From contig NZ_WHLY01000002.1 in assembly GCF_009296315.1 (NCBI RefSeq), positions 558,001 to 622,000 on the forward strand: DNA of 64,000 bases, given 5' to 3'. The DNA comes from Salmonirosea aquatica. GTDB lineage: Bacteria > Bacteroidota > Bacteroidia > Cytophagales > Spirosomataceae. Position numbers and translations under genes: made by a program. This document shows, in pieces, positions 15,653 to 25,189 of this stretch (the first letter of the stretch is position 1; every line of letters begins with the position of its first letter). The notes below the pieces were generated by a model. The model made no database searches. It was not told the origin of the DNA and worked only from the letters and a program-made list of their open reading frames with translations.

Positions 15653-16410
15653 TTTGATTTGACAGCGGTGCGATCAGAAAGTTGCAAAAGCAAGGTGCAG
15701 GATCAGTATTTTGCGGGTAGCATATAAATTCCACCAGCAAAACGACACTCTGACCCCAAATTGTGAATTTAAAAATAATGACCCTGTTTTCTATATCGTG
15801 GATGAAATCCGTGGTATAATGATCAAGTGATCCTAGCAGGAGAAAAAAGGCAAAAAGTATAGAGTAAAACAGCGTCATCTGAAGGCATGAGGCTGCACTT
15901 AAATTCGTATGTGCAGCCTAGCTTGCTCTCCGGATTGGTACAAGTTTTCCCCAGATACCTAAGAAATTCATTTCCGAGTGGTTTTATTGCCTTATATATC
16001 GATACAGCCATAAGTGAATACTTGCATATTCAGCTCCTAAACATATTCCAAAATCATTATAAAATACGCTAAACCCAATGAATAGTGGATTTTATCATTA
16101 AGATCTTCTTCGAAAAAAATATTCTTTGAACTACTCAAAAACAACCTTTGGCATAATGGTAGTTGGTAGCCTGGCAACGAACAGTCGGTACCTTGCCTTC
16201 CCTCCCGAGATAATGTATAAGGGAATCACGAGGTTCTCTGATGAATATGTGAAACCGCCCGGACCGCAAAAAAAAGCATCTCAATTTGAGATGCTTTTTT
16301 CGTTTTATGCAGGTACCCTTCCGCAAAACCCTGGATTGGTAGGGCCACAGTTTACTATTCCTAGGTCTGTAGGTTAGACACCAGGGCTACAGATTAAGAG
16401 TAGGCTACCT
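15653..16410. other. Gene-free stretch with a second tRNA-3'-like sequence and terminator
   Basis: No supported gene in about 750 bases. At 16255-16271 stands CCGCCCGGACCGCAAAA, one mismatch from the sequence at 12139-12155. It is again followed at once by a plus-strand terminator (AAAAAAGCATCTCA / TGAGATGCTTTTTT, about 16267-16300). Either both are relics of one tRNA attachment site, with the AT-rich block between them an older insertion, or both are copies of a terminator module. The rest looks like decayed DNA. Confidence 0.45.
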
Positions 16411-16716
16411 TTATTGAAGGGCCAGGTATTCTCTCGAGGCAACTTTCAAATCTTCGGCCATAGAATCTCCTAAGATTCCCTCCTGTAACGCAGCCAGCCT
16501 TGTATTGATCACTACAAACCGCCTGGGGATTCGCAGGGAGACATCGCCACCTGACACTTGAGTGTTGAACACATACCTTTGTTGGGAATTCGTAACCGGG
16601 TGGAACCGCTGAGAGGTTTGCGGAGAAGGCGGGGCAGAGAAGTCATGGATGGTGGCTCCCATGCCCGCAAGGACAACTGTGCCCAGAAGCACAGTTTTTT
16701 TGAAAACAGTTTTCAT
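16411..16716 (-). CDS. Small exported protein
   Basis: 101 residues from ATG 16716, chosen because it begins with a signal peptide (MKTVFKKTVLLGTVVLAGMG) and lies about 70 bases from a well-formed promoter. The open frame continues 56 codons upstream through that promoter. The mature part (RYVFNTQVSGGDVSLRIPRRF and a helical end MAEDLKVASREYLALQ) has no recognised domain. It is probably periplasmic. Confidence 0.6.
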   Translation of the reverse strand: MKTVFKKTVLLGTVVLAGMGATIHDFSAPPSPQTSQRFHPVTNSQQRYVFNTQVSGGDVSLRIPRRFVVINTRLAALQEGILGDSMAEDLKVASREYLALQ

Positions 16717-16787
16717 TTCGAAATGTATCTTAGTGTGTGTAGGCTCCTGATTACCTGTTCTTAAAGAAAGAGTAACCAGTGAAGCAA

Positions 16788-16816
16788 CAAAGATACATTT
16801 TATTTTTAAAATCAAA
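16788..16816 (-). promoter_or_regulatory. Bacteroidota-type promoter of the small exported protein
   Basis: On the minus strand TTTG (16816-16813), 17 bases, then TATCTTTG (16795-16788): both the -33 TTG and the -7 TAnnTTTG elements, with a spacing inside the range reported for Flavobacterium promoters. Transcription would start near 16780. The rest of the gap to 17085 shows nothing else. Confidence 0.65.
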
Positions 16817-17085
16817 CACCTTTCCCCCTTAACCCCGGCCGGTATTTTCATTTTACTGATCCCGAGTCGTCCAAATCTGGGCACCGGATGTGCGTTTAGT
16901 GTCTAGTTGCCCCATGCAAATAGTCCTGAGTCCGCCAAGGGTCCCGCCCAAATCTGATACAATGCAAAGGTACCCCGGTAAGACCAGCGTTCTACATGAT
17001 TAAAAAGGAAATGTGTTTCTTCCCCAGGGCTCTCAGCCAGCCTAACGACCCCACAAGGTACCCTGTTGCAGTTCAAAAGGACAGT

Positions 17086-17634
17086 TTACGGCATGCTCAA
17101 CACGGCGTACCCTTTCAATTGGTAGGTCGTGGTGGCAATCAGGGCGGCGTGGGTGACCTTGATATTCGGGTTGCGGGGGGTATCGGTGTAGCCGCGCATC
17201 CGCAAAGACTGACCACAAATAAAGAATTCAACGCCCTTGCCGGCCAATTCGTCGATCAGCGCCGTGTTGGGATTAGGTACCCCGAACTCCTTTTTGTAGG
17301 CCTCATCGGTCATGATCAAGGGGGTACCTTTGAAATGCACCACCACCACCATCTTGATTTTGTCGGCAGGAATACCCGCTTCGGAATAGGCGTTGAACAG
17401 GCGGGCCACGCGGTCGAGACCCGGGTTGAGTTCATTGGGTTTTTCGGGCCCTACCATCAGATCGCCCACGATTTTGTAAGCCATCGACGGATCGGCTACT
17501 GCCACGGCTTCGGGTACGGGAAACACCCCACCCCCGTTCTTGATCACGGGAAATTCTTTGGTTTGTGCCTGCGTTTCCACGGCATTCAGGCAAAGGGCCA
17601 GTAGCATCAGCCCGAAGGCGGTCAAGGTTTTCAT
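17086..17634 (-). CDS. DsrE-family protein, periplasmic
   Basis: 182 residues from ATG 17634, chosen for its signal peptide (MKTLTAFGLMLLALCLNAVE). The body is a DsrE/DsrF-like fold: ADKIKMVVVVHFKGTPLI, an internal helix, then KGVEFFICGQSLRMRGY with the single conserved cysteine of the family, and THAALIATTTYQLKGYAVL at the end. The family transfers sulfur or binds sulfur intermediates; the exported single-Cys members have no settled role. It stands alone, divergent from the epimerase-like gene. Confidence 0.75.
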   Translation of the reverse strand: MKTLTAFGLMLLALCLNAVETQAQTKEFPVIKNGGGVFPVPEAVAVADPSMAYKIVGDLMVGPEKPNELNPGLDRVARLFNAYSEAGIPADKIKMVVVVHFKGTPLIMTDEAYKKEFGVPNPNTALIDELAGKGVEFFICGQSLRMRGYTDTPRNPNIKVTHAALIATTTYQLKGYAVLSMP

Positions 17635-17800
17635 AAATTGTCGATTAGAGAAGGTTGAATGAATTTCTTTTCCAGGTACCCTAAGGTACCCGATTCCAGT
17701 AGAAATGTAAGGCAAAATTTCCAACGGGGAGGTTAATTTCTGCCTTCCTAAGTAATTTTATTTCGCCTGACCCTTTTTCATACAATCAAATCCCCGCTTT

Positions 17801-18975
17801 ATGCCCGCCACATTTACCGCCGAAGCGTTTGCCACCGAATTGAAACGCATCCTGAGCTACTGGGAAAAGTACGGGCCCGATCCCGACCGGGGAGGCATTT
17901 ACGGTCAGGTCACGTACGACAACGTCCCGAAACCGGACGCTCCCCGTTCGGTGGTCGTCAACGGACGCATCCTCTGGACTTTTTCGATGGCCCATCGGCT
18001 ATTTCCGTCCCCTTCCTACAAGAAACTAGCCGACCGGGCTTTTGGGTACCTGGCAGAACATTTTTTTGACGAAAAGAACGGCGGAGTGTACTGGTCGGTC
18101 ACGGCGGAAGGCAAGCCACTGGAAACCGTCAAACAGATGTACGGACAGGCGTTTGCCATGTACGGATTGAGCGAGTACTACCGGATTTCCAAATCTGCGG
18201 AAGTTTTAAAACTGGCGCGGGGACTTTTTGAATATATCGAAAAATATGCTTTTGATGCGAACGAGGGGGGTACCTTGAGGCGGTGGGACGGGAGGGTCAA
18301 CCGATCGAGAACTACATTCTGAGCCAGGCCCCCTACCTCAAAAGCATGAACACCCACCTGCACCTCATCGAAGCCTACACCAACCTGTACGTGGTGTGGC
18401 CCGATGCGCTGCTCCGGCAACGGATCAAGGGCATGATGGGGGCCATTCTGGGTCATATCGTGGATCCTGAAACGAACCGGATGAAGTTGTTTTTCACCAA
18501 AGACTGGAAGCCGAAAAGCAATACGATTTCGTACGGGCACGACATTGAAGCTTCGTGGCTGCTGTACGAAACCGCCGAAATACTGAAAGATGAGGAAATG
18601 CTGCACTGGGTACACGAGCGCTGCCTGAAAATGGCCGAAGCCGCCACCTCGGGCCTGAGTCCGGACGGAGCGCTCAACTATGAATATGATCCCGAAACCA
18701 AACATACCCAAACCGATCGGAGCTGGTGGGTCATGGCCGAGCAGATCGTGGGATTTTACAACGCCTACCAGCTAAGCCACGAGGAAAAATACAAAAAAAT
18801 GGCCGAACGCAGTTGGGACTATACCTATGACAAATTTGTGGATCGGGAACGGGGCGAGTGGTACTCTACCGTCAAGGAAGACGGCACGGCGGTAAAAGGC
18901 GATAAAATCCATTTCTGGAAAGGCCCCTACCACAACGCCCGGGCCTGCGCCGAGATGTGGCGGCGACTGAGTTGA
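17801..18975 (+). pseudogene. Cellobiose 2-epimerase / AGE-family gene with one frameshift
   Basis: Two overlapping frames together make a normal AGE-superfamily enzyme of about 390 residues. The first (17801 on) has YWEKYGPDPDRGGIYGQVTYDN, GRILWTFSMAHR and VKQMYGQAFAMYGLSEYY. The second has MNTHLHLIEAYTNLYVVWP, TISYGHDIEASWLLYE, DRSWWVMAEQIVGFYNAY and the ending KGPYHNARACAEMWRRLS. The break lies in a run of six G at 18265-18270: one extra G restores EGGYLEAVGREGQPIENYIL. Such enzymes isomerise beta-1,4-linked disaccharides at the reducing end. No other damage is seen, and both halves look under selection, so a consensus error is more likely than a real pseudogene. Confidence 0.85.
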
Positions 18976-19056
18976 GAGTGAGAGTTCACTCTGACAATCT
19001 CGCAGTTCCAACACCCTGTCTCCCAAAACTGTCCGCCGTCCACTATCCACTGTCCA

Positions 19057-19803
19057 CTAAAAAGAATTGTAATGCTCAAAGAGCCGCACAAGATTGGTGC
19101 GCTCTTTGAGATCGAGGTCGTTGGTTTTCAGAAATGCTTCCATTTCCCTGGCCTTGTCGGGCATAAACTCCAGAATAGATTTCTTGGTGGGTTTTACCTT
19201 TTCCGCCTTGCCGTCTTTCAGCACGTAGTAGTCGGCATCGAGCAGAATACGGGTATCTTTCGTACCTACTTCAAAGGCCGCATTGTAGGTAGGCTTCTTT
19301 ACGATGGTCCGGGGTAGAGCGGCCAGGGTGACTTTACCGGGTACCAGGATTTCGTAAAAACCGGTCGGTTGCTTGTCGGTTTTATACAATTGCGTGTTCA
19401 GGAAGTAGGCAGGTTTCCCGGCTTTTTCTAATGAAAATACTTTGATCTGACTACCCTGCAAGGCTTTCACATCATTGAAGGTGTTCAGCAGGATTTCGAT
19501 TTCGTTGAAATGCACGTTGTAGCGCATCGCCAGCCCCGAGAGCGTGTCGATCGCCTTTCCGCCAATCGGTTGGATGCTCTGGTAGAGCTTCACATTGCCC
19601 TTCGTCCATAGCGTATCCAGGTAGATTTCACCCACCACTTCACCTTTATTGGCCGAGGCCACGCCCCATAGCGTTCCCGTGGTCGGAATTTTCAACCCTT
19701 CCATGTTGATCTGATCACGGGTCGTGTTGAGCATTTGCATCTGGTTTTGGGCCAAGGTACCTGCACCAAACAGACTAAGCAGACAAACCAACAACTTTCT
19801 CAT
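19057..19803 (-). CDS. Hypothetical exported protein
   Basis: 248 residues from ATG 19803; a signal peptide (MRKLLVCLLSLFGAGTLAQ) decides this start over the longer open frame. The body is rich in beta strands (GEVVGEIYLDTLW ... VKLYQSIQPIGGK ... YNAAFEVGTKDTRILLDADYYVL) and ends in a charged helical region (MPDKAREMEAFLKTNDLDLKERTNLVRLFEHYN). No family recognised. It starts 24 bases after the stop of the S9 peptidase gene and is probably co-transcribed with it. Confidence 0.7.
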   Translation of the reverse strand: MRKLLVCLLSLFGAGTLAQNQMQMLNTTRDQINMEGLKIPTTGTLWGVASANKGEVVGEIYLDTLWTKGNVKLYQSIQPIGGKAIDTLSGLAMRYNVHFNEIEILLNTFNDVKALQGSQIKVFSLEKAGKPAYFLNTQLYKTDKQPTGFYEILVPGKVTLAALPRTIVKKPTYNAAFEVGTKDTRILLDADYYVLKDGKAEKVKPTKKSILEFMPDKAREMEAFLKTNDLDLKERTNLVRLFEHYNSF

Positions 19804-19826
19804 GGCCAAGGGGTAGGTTGAACGCA

Positions 19827-22088
19827 TTAATTGGGTCCGTTGGCTGTGCCTTTTGCTCCTGAGACAGACGAAGGCGTGGTAGCTCCGGTAGTATTCCCTG
19901 CGACAGCAGCACCCGGAGGGCACTTCTCTTTCAGGAATTTGGTGAACAGCGTAGCCAGGTGCCGGGAGGTACCTTCACCTTCGTAGATGCCGTGTGAGCG
20001 GTTGGGATAAGGCATGTATTGGAACTGCCGGTTGTATTTGATCAACTCATTCAGGAGCATTTCAGCGTTCTGATAATGTACGTTATCGTCGCCCGTACCG
20101 TGGATATAGAGGAGATTACCCCGCAGATTTTTGGCGTAGGTGATCGGCGATCCTTTCACAAAATCTTCAAGATTTTCCTGAGGCAAGCCCATGTACCGCT
20201 CCTGATAAATGTTATCGTAGGTCAGTTGGTTGGCCACGGCGGCTACCGCGATGCCCGTCTGGAACATATCAGGATATTGAAACAGCAGGTTCAGCGTCGA
20301 AGAGCCTCCCCCACTCCATCCATGCACGGCCACACGACTGGTATCGACGAAGGGAAATTTCTCAAAAATCGCCTTGGCGCCCATCGCCATGTCGCGGATA
20401 TTGATCGTACCGATGCTACGGTAGATGGATTTGCGCCACTCCCTGCCTTTGGGCATGGGGGTACCCCGGTTGTCGACGGCGGCATAGATGTAGCCATCAT
20501 CGGCCATGTTGCCCAGGTACAGGCGGTTGCGCCCGGTACCGAAGCGGTCGATGACCTGGCTACCGGCGGGTTCGCCGTACACCGTGAATACGATGGGGTA
20601 CTTTTTAGTGGGGTCGAAGTTGGTGGGTTTCACCATCCAGGCATCGGCTTCGACACCATCGGCGGTTTTTACTTTAAAAAATTCAATGTTGATATCAGCG
20701 CGTTGAGGAGCCTTCATGCCTTTCTCTACGCTGGCGTTTGGATCCAGGGAAGCGTGGGTAGCGAGCGTGATCCACTCCGTGATGGGGTAGATGCGGGCGC
20801 TGGAAAACGTATGGCGGGCAAAGGTACCATTCGGAGCCAGGTCGTAGCTGTGGGTACCTGCCTGAGCCGCCGGGCTGACCCGTTCGGCGGTACCCGTACC
20901 GTCGAGTTTTGTACGGTAGAGGTACGACTGCGTGGCGTTGTCGGGCGAGGCCATGAAGTAGTAAGCATTGTTTTTCTCATCGATCAGCACCGGGCTGATC
21001 ATGTCGTAGTTGCCCTTCGTGACGAGCGTTTCCTGCTTGCCGTCGCGGCTCACGCGGTAGGTGTGCCGCCAACCGTCCTTTTCGCTCACCCACAGAAACT
21101 CCTTGCCGCCATTGAGCCAGTCCCAGCCTACCGGGCTGTCGGCCCAGCGGCTTTTGATATCGATCCAGGCCTTGTCAGTCTCGGTATAAAACGGCGTCGA
21201 CTTGCCGGTTTTAGTATTGATGTAAAACAGGGTACTTTCATTCTGCTTGCGGTTGAGCTGCTGGATCACCAGTTCCTGGGGATTACCCGCGTACTCCATG
21301 CGAGGTACGTAGGTGTTCTGCGGATCGCCGGGAATGGCCATCCAGTTGGTTTTGGCCGAGGCAATATCCACCACTCCGATTCGGTAAGGAGAAGGGGTCT
21401 CGCCCACCTTGGGGTACTCTACGGGAACTGTAAAGGAATAGATGGAATCGGTATTATCGATCATCAAAAAGTTACGGATTTTCCGGGCGTCCAGCTGCCA
21501 GTAGGCAATGGACTTGCTGTCGGGGCTCCAGCGGAAGCCGTCGCGGCAGTCGAACTCTTCTTCATAAGCCCAGTCGAAGGTACCGTTGATGATGCGGTCG
21601 GTACCATCCTGCGTCAGGGCTTTGCTCTGTCCGCCCTTCACGTCTTCCACATAAATGTTGTGTTCGCTTACATAAGCTACCTTCTGGCCATCGGGCGAGA
21701 TTTTAGCAAACATCAGCGAAGATTCAGGGCGATTTTTCCCGATCTGGGTCAGGGTATTGTTAGTGCGATCCAGTAGCCAATAATCCCCGCGCGTATCGTA
21801 GCGCCATACCCGCTGCGAATTCGTGTAAATCAGTATTTTGTCGCCTTTTTCAGAAAGCGTATAGCTCCTGATTTTGAGGGGCGTTGTGCTGCCTTTAGGA
21901 GTCAATTGGGCTTTGGAAACGATGGTTTCGCTGGTTTGGCCCGGCAGCTTTACCTCCATGATTACCTCGCCATCAGAATCGCGGAAACCGCTGCCGTCGG
22001 ACAACCACTGGAAGGTATCGGGAATTTGAGCAAAGGCCGTGGTGATGCTTGTAAGCAGCAGCAGGAGAAATACTGAGATTTGTTTCAT
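19827..22088 (-). CDS. S9-family peptidase, dipeptidyl-peptidase IV type, exported
   Basis: 753 residues. Signal peptide (ISVFLLLLLTSITTAFA), then an eight-bladed beta-propeller that contains the DPP-IV signature DWAYEEEFDCRDGFRWSPD, then the alpha/beta hydrolase domain. Catalytic triad visible: Ser592 in HGWSGGGSS, Asp667/668 in HGTGDDNVHY and His699 in NRSHGIY. The Glu-Glu of YEEEF is the known anchor for the substrate amino group. It removes N-terminal X-Pro or X-Ala dipeptides in the periplasm. It ends in a low-complexity tail (AGNTTGATTPSSVSGAKGTANG) unusual for the family. Confidence 0.92.
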   Translation of the reverse strand: MKQISVFLLLLLTSITTAFAQIPDTFQWLSDGSGFRDSDGEVIMEVKLPGQTSETIVSKAQLTPKGSTTPLKIRSYTLSEKGDKILIYTNSQRVWRYDTRGDYWLLDRTNNTLTQIGKNRPESSLMFAKISPDGQKVAYVSEHNIYVEDVKGGQSKALTQDGTDRIINGTFDWAYEEEFDCRDGFRWSPDSKSIAYWQLDARKIRNFLMIDNTDSIYSFTVPVEYPKVGETPSPYRIGVVDIASAKTNWMAIPGDPQNTYVPRMEYAGNPQELVIQQLNRKQNESTLFYINTKTGKSTPFYTETDKAWIDIKSRWADSPVGWDWLNGGKEFLWVSEKDGWRHTYRVSRDGKQETLVTKGNYDMISPVLIDEKNNAYYFMASPDNATQSYLYRTKLDGTGTAERVSPAAQAGTHSYDLAPNGTFARHTFSSARIYPITEWITLATHASLDPNASVEKGMKAPQRADINIEFFKVKTADGVEADAWMVKPTNFDPTKKYPIVFTVYGEPAGSQVIDRFGTGRNRLYLGNMADDGYIYAAVDNRGTPMPKGREWRKSIYRSIGTINIRDMAMGAKAIFEKFPFVDTSRVAVHGWSGGGSSTLNLLFQYPDMFQTGIAVAAVANQLTYDNIYQERYMGLPQENLEDFVKGSPITYAKNLRGNLLYIHGTGDDNVHYQNAEMLLNELIKYNRQFQYMPYPNRSHGIYEGEGTSRHLATLFTKFLKEKCPPGAAVAGNTTGATTPSSVSGAKGTANGPN

Positions 22089-22234
22089 AAATACTAGTTG
22101 ACATGGGCCATTTGGCTTACTGAGGTTGCCAAAGGATAGCCCGTTAGGTTGCTTGCTGGGGTATTATTATAAAATCAGAAACTAAACTAAAAGCGGTTAG
22201 TGCCCATATCGAACGTCCTAAATCCGGTATACAT

Positions 22235-23281
22235 CTACTCCACCACCTCATAAACCCGAACCGGATTGGCTTTGTTCTTCAACTCCACCATCCCTACCTC
22301 GGCGCACACAAACGATTCCTTCACCTGCTCGTATGCACCCTGACTGATGACGATTTGTCCCGGCTGAGCCACCGATTGGAAGCGCTGAGCCATGTTGACG
22401 CTATCACCAATGACGGTGTAGTCCAGGCGACGCAGCTTGGCCGAACCGATATTGCCACTGATCACCTCACCGGAATTGATTCCGATCGCCACTTTGGGCA
22501 GGTAGGTGAATTCCGAGCTGATTTCTTCCTTGACGGCGTTGATTTTGGCCCGTATGGCCAGCGAAGCCTCAATGGCACGGTCGAGCTGGTACTCGTCGCG
22601 AAAAACCGCCATGACGGCATCTCCCATGAACTTGTCCACGTAGCCGCCCTGCGCAATGATTTCCTCCACCATCACATCGAAATACTTGTTGATGAGCCGT
22701 ACCACCACATCGGGGGGTACCTTCTCCGAGATTGCCGTGAAACCACAAATATCGATAAAAAGTACCGTTGCTTCTACGGTTTCGTTGGCCGTGATGACGT
22801 TTTCATATTCGCCGCCCGTCATGAAATCCAGCACGTTATGGTCAACGTACATTTTCAGGATATTATTCTCCTTGATGGCCTGCACTGTTCTTTTCAGCTG
22901 TTGAATATGGTTAATGGTTTTTTCTATGGTCACGCCCAAATCCTTGAAATCCACGGGCTTAGTCACAAAATCGAATGCTCCTCGGTTCATGGCCGTACGG
23001 ATTTTCTCCATATCCCCATAGGCCGACACCATCACCGCTTTCAGGATGGGGCTAAGGTCGTGGAGCTTGAGGAGCAGCGTCAGGCCGTCCATCTTGGGCA
23101 TATTGATGTCGGTCAGCACGAGCTCGATCTCGGGGTGTTCGCTGAGTTTTTCGAGGGCGTCCTCGCCGTCGTAAGCAAATTCAAATTCGTATTTCTGTTC
23201 CCGGATTTCCTTCCTGAATTTCTGCTTGATCAATGATTGCAAGTCGGTTTCGTCATCCACAACCAGGATTTTCGTGGTCAT
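22235..23281 (-). CDS. Response regulator with class III adenylate/guanylate cyclase output
   Basis: 348 residues. A receiver domain (1-125, acidic pair Asp9/Asp10, phosphoacceptor Asp58 in LTDINMPKMDG) is joined by a helix to a class III nucleotidyl cyclase domain. That domain contains VLFIDICGFTAISEK and FMGDAVMAVF, which supply both metal-binding aspartates, and DYTVIGDSVNMAQRF. It should make cAMP (or cGMP) when phosphorylated. It overlaps the preceding single-domain response regulator by 4 bases, and the histidine kinase is two genes upstream, so the kinase-regulator-cyclase chain forms one signalling unit. Confidence 0.92.
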   Translation of the reverse strand: MTTKILVVDDETDLQSLIKQKFRKEIREQKYEFEFAYDGEDALEKLSEHPEIELVLTDINMPKMDGLTLLLKLHDLSPILKAVMVSAYGDMEKIRTAMNRGAFDFVTKPVDFKDLGVTIEKTINHIQQLKRTVQAIKENNILKMYVDHNVLDFMTGGEYENVITANETVEATVLFIDICGFTAISEKVPPDVVVRLINKYFDVMVEEIIAQGGYVDKFMGDAVMAVFRDEYQLDRAIEASLAIRAKINAVKEEISSEFTYLPKVAIGINSGEVISGNIGSAKLRRLDYTVIGDSVNMAQRFQSVAQPGQIVISQGAYEQVKESFVCAEVGMVELKNKANPVRVYEVVE

Positions 23282-23664
23282 AGGGTTTCCAGTTTTTCTT
23301 TGAGTATTGAGAAATCCAGCGGCTTGGTCAAAAAGTCATTGGCCCCGTTCCGGATCGCCTGCTGATAATAGTCGTCATCGTTGTAGGCGGTGATCATCAT
23401 TACTTTCGGGTGGGGCGAAGGATGGTCCACACGGATTTTTTTCAATAATTCAATGCCGCTCATGCCCGGCATATTGATATCCGAGAGAATCAATACGACT
23501 TCCGAAGCGTGGTCTTGCATGAAATTCAGCGCCTCTTCTCCCGAAAAGGCGAAAGAGAAGTCCAGTTCACCCCGGCGGATTTCCCGCCGGAACTTCATTT
23601 CAAAAAGCGATTTGATATCCTGCTCGTCATCTACAACCAAAATCTTGGTGTGTTCGTTTTCCAT
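23278..23664 (-). CDS. Single-domain response regulator
   Basis: 128 residues: a receiver domain with Asp12/Asp13, phosphoacceptor Asp62 (LILSDINMPGMSG), conserved Thr/Ser and Lys (MMITAY, LTKPLDF). There is no output domain. Its N-terminus (KILVVDDEQDIKSLFEMKFRREIR) is closely similar to the receiver of the cyclase gene, so one probably arose from the other. It lies 8 bases after the histidine kinase gene and could act as a phosphate sink or shuttle. Confidence 0.9.
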   Translation of the reverse strand: MENEHTKILVVDDEQDIKSLFEMKFRREIRRGELDFSFAFSGEEALNFMQDHASEVVLILSDINMPGMSGIELLKKIRVDHPSPHPKVMMITAYNDDDYYQQAIRNGANDFLTKPLDFSILKEKLETL

Positions 23665-23672
23665 AGTCTGCC

Positions 23673-25049
23673 TTAGTTAACTTTTCCCTGGGGGATTCTG
23701 ATAATAAATTCGGTAAATGCATCCTTCTCACTCTCTACTTCCAGCGAGCCGTCGTGGCCGACATGAATGATCTCGTAACTGAGCGAGAGCCCCAGACCGG
23801 TACCCTGCCCCGTCGGTTTGGTTGTAAAAAAAGGCTCAAAGATCTTCGCCCGCACTGAGTCCGGAATTCCCGTACCGTTGTCTTTGATCCTGATTTCTAC
23901 AGTATTGTTTTCCTGCCGGGAACGTAGCCAAACGGTGGGGCGGTACCCCTCTCCCACCGCTTTCTTTTTCTGCATGACGGCATAAAACGCGTTGTTGAAA
24001 ATATTGAGCAACACCCGTCCAAAATCCTGCGGGGTTATCTTGGCCATCAGTACCTCCGACTGGAAGTCTTTTTCCAACGCCGCGTTGAACGACTTGTCTT
24101 TGGCCCGCAGGCCGTGGTAAGCCAGCCGCATGTACTCGTCGGCCAACGCGTTCACATCGATAACCTCCTTCTCCCCGCTGCCCGTGCGGGAGTGCATCAG
24201 CATACCTTTCACGATGGAGTCGGCCCGCTTGCCGTGGTGTACCATCTTCTGCATGTTATCGGCCAGGTCGTGCAGGATTTCCTCGATCAATTCCTTATCG
24301 GGTGTATCCTTTTCCTGCTCCTCCCTCAGCTCCTCGATCAACTCGCTGTTAACCTCGGCGAAGTTGTTGACGAAGTTCAACGGATTCTGGATTTCGTGGG
24401 CGATGCCGGCGGTCAGCTCGCCCAGGGAGGCCATTTTTTCGGACTGAACAAGCTGGCTTTGGGTGGTTTTGAGGTGATCGACAGCGATCAATAGTTCCTC
24501 CTTCTGCTTGGTAATTTCAGCGGTCCGTTCAGCTACCAGAATTTCCAGTTCGGCTTTGCGGGCCTGCATCAATCGGTTTTCCTTTTCTTCCTCCAGCCGT
24601 TGCTGTCGCTCGGCGGCTAACTGCTTTTGCTGCCGCTTATTCTGGTACCACATCGCGATCACCCAAACGATCGCGATCATTTTGAACATATCGAAATAGT
24701 CGTCGTACTGCTTGTAAACATTCCGGGCAACCAGTTCGAGGGCATCTCCCAGCACCGCGATAATAATCAACGGTATCACCGACAGCATGAGCGAACGTAC
24801 GGATTTGAATTCCTCGCGGGTGTAGATGATCCCCACAAACGCCCCCATGAATATATGCCATAGCCAGGTTACAAGCGCCGGGGGCAAAGTACTGTTGGAG
24901 GTAAGGTACGGCAGGCAGAGCAGCACAATGGCCAGGTACCGGGCGTATACCAGCCACTGGTTCCAGCGGGGGTACACCTCTTTCGTGTTCAGGTTTTTTT
25001 GAATATACTGCACGAAATACAGCACAATGAGCAGATACGAGAGCTCCAT
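23673..25049 (-). CDS. Membrane sensor histidine kinase
   Basis: 458 residues. Five or so hydrophobic spans in the first 140 residues, with little periplasmic loop, are followed by a long coiled coil ([25 protein letters not shown] region) and the kinase core. The phosphoacceptor is His218 in [13 protein letters not shown]. The ATPase domain has N ([10 protein letters not shown]), G1 (KDNGTGIPD), F ([10 protein letters not shown]) and G2 ([14 protein letters not shown]) boxes. It is the first gene of a three-gene operon with two receivers, one carrying a cyclase. The membrane domain resembles no sensor type I can name, so the signal is unknown. Confidence 0.92.
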   Translation of the reverse strand: MELSYLLIVLYFVQYIQKNLNTKEVYPRWNQWLVYARYLAIVLLCLPYLTSNSTLPPALVTWLWHIFMGAFVGIIYTREEFKSVRSLMLSVIPLIIIAVLGDALELVARNVYKQYDDYFDMFKMIAIVWVIAMWYQNKRQQKQLAAERQQRLEEEKENRLMQARKAELEILVAERTAEITKQKEELLIAVDHLKTTQSQLVQSEKMASLGELTAGIAHEIQNPLNFVNNFAEVNSELIEELREEQEKDTPDKELIEEILHDLADNMQKMVHHGKRADSIVKGMLMHSRTGSGEKEVIDVNALADEYMRLAYHGLRAKDKSFNAALEKDFQSEVLMAKITPQDFGRVLLNIFNNAFYAVMQKKKAVGEGYRPTVWLRSRQENNTVEIRIKDNGTGIPDSVRAKIFEPFFTTKPTGQGTGLGLSLSYEIIHVGHDGSLEVESEKDAFTEFIIRIPQGKVN

Positions 25050-25189
25050 AGCGAGTCAACAGAGGGTAAGAGTCGGTTTCGGGTTTGGGCACGAAATCAA
25101 TAAGCCGACAGCAATTTACTGCTTTTCCCCGCTCTTTGCCAAAAGCCTACCCTTTTAGAAGCCCGTACCTTTGAAAAGTACGGGCTAAT

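Noticed and set aside
15642-16011. Short minus-strand frames of 78 and 62 codons upstream of the sigma factor gene
   Set aside because: No start context or protein-like composition; they overlap each other and the sigma gene start and probably lie in its promoter region.
17086-17604. Long plus-strand frame (from 16996) opposite the DsrE gene, rich in His and Gly
   Set aside because: Antisense to a clear DsrE protein with signal peptide; composition is typical of reverse-complement coding.
18265-18330. Programmed ribosomal frameshift in the epimerase gene
   Set aside because: No slippery heptamer plus pseudoknot is evident, and two unrelated genes in the window show the same single-G loss, so a sequence error is simpler.
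20019-21776. 585-codon open frame on the plus strand opposite the S9 peptidase gene
   Set aside because: Exact antisense shadow of a well-supported peptidase with full catalytic triad; His/Gly/Val-rich composition and no recognisable motif.
22355-23236. 293-codon plus-strand frame opposite the receiver-cyclase gene
   Set aside because: Antisense shadow of conserved receiver and cyclase motifs; no domain of its own.
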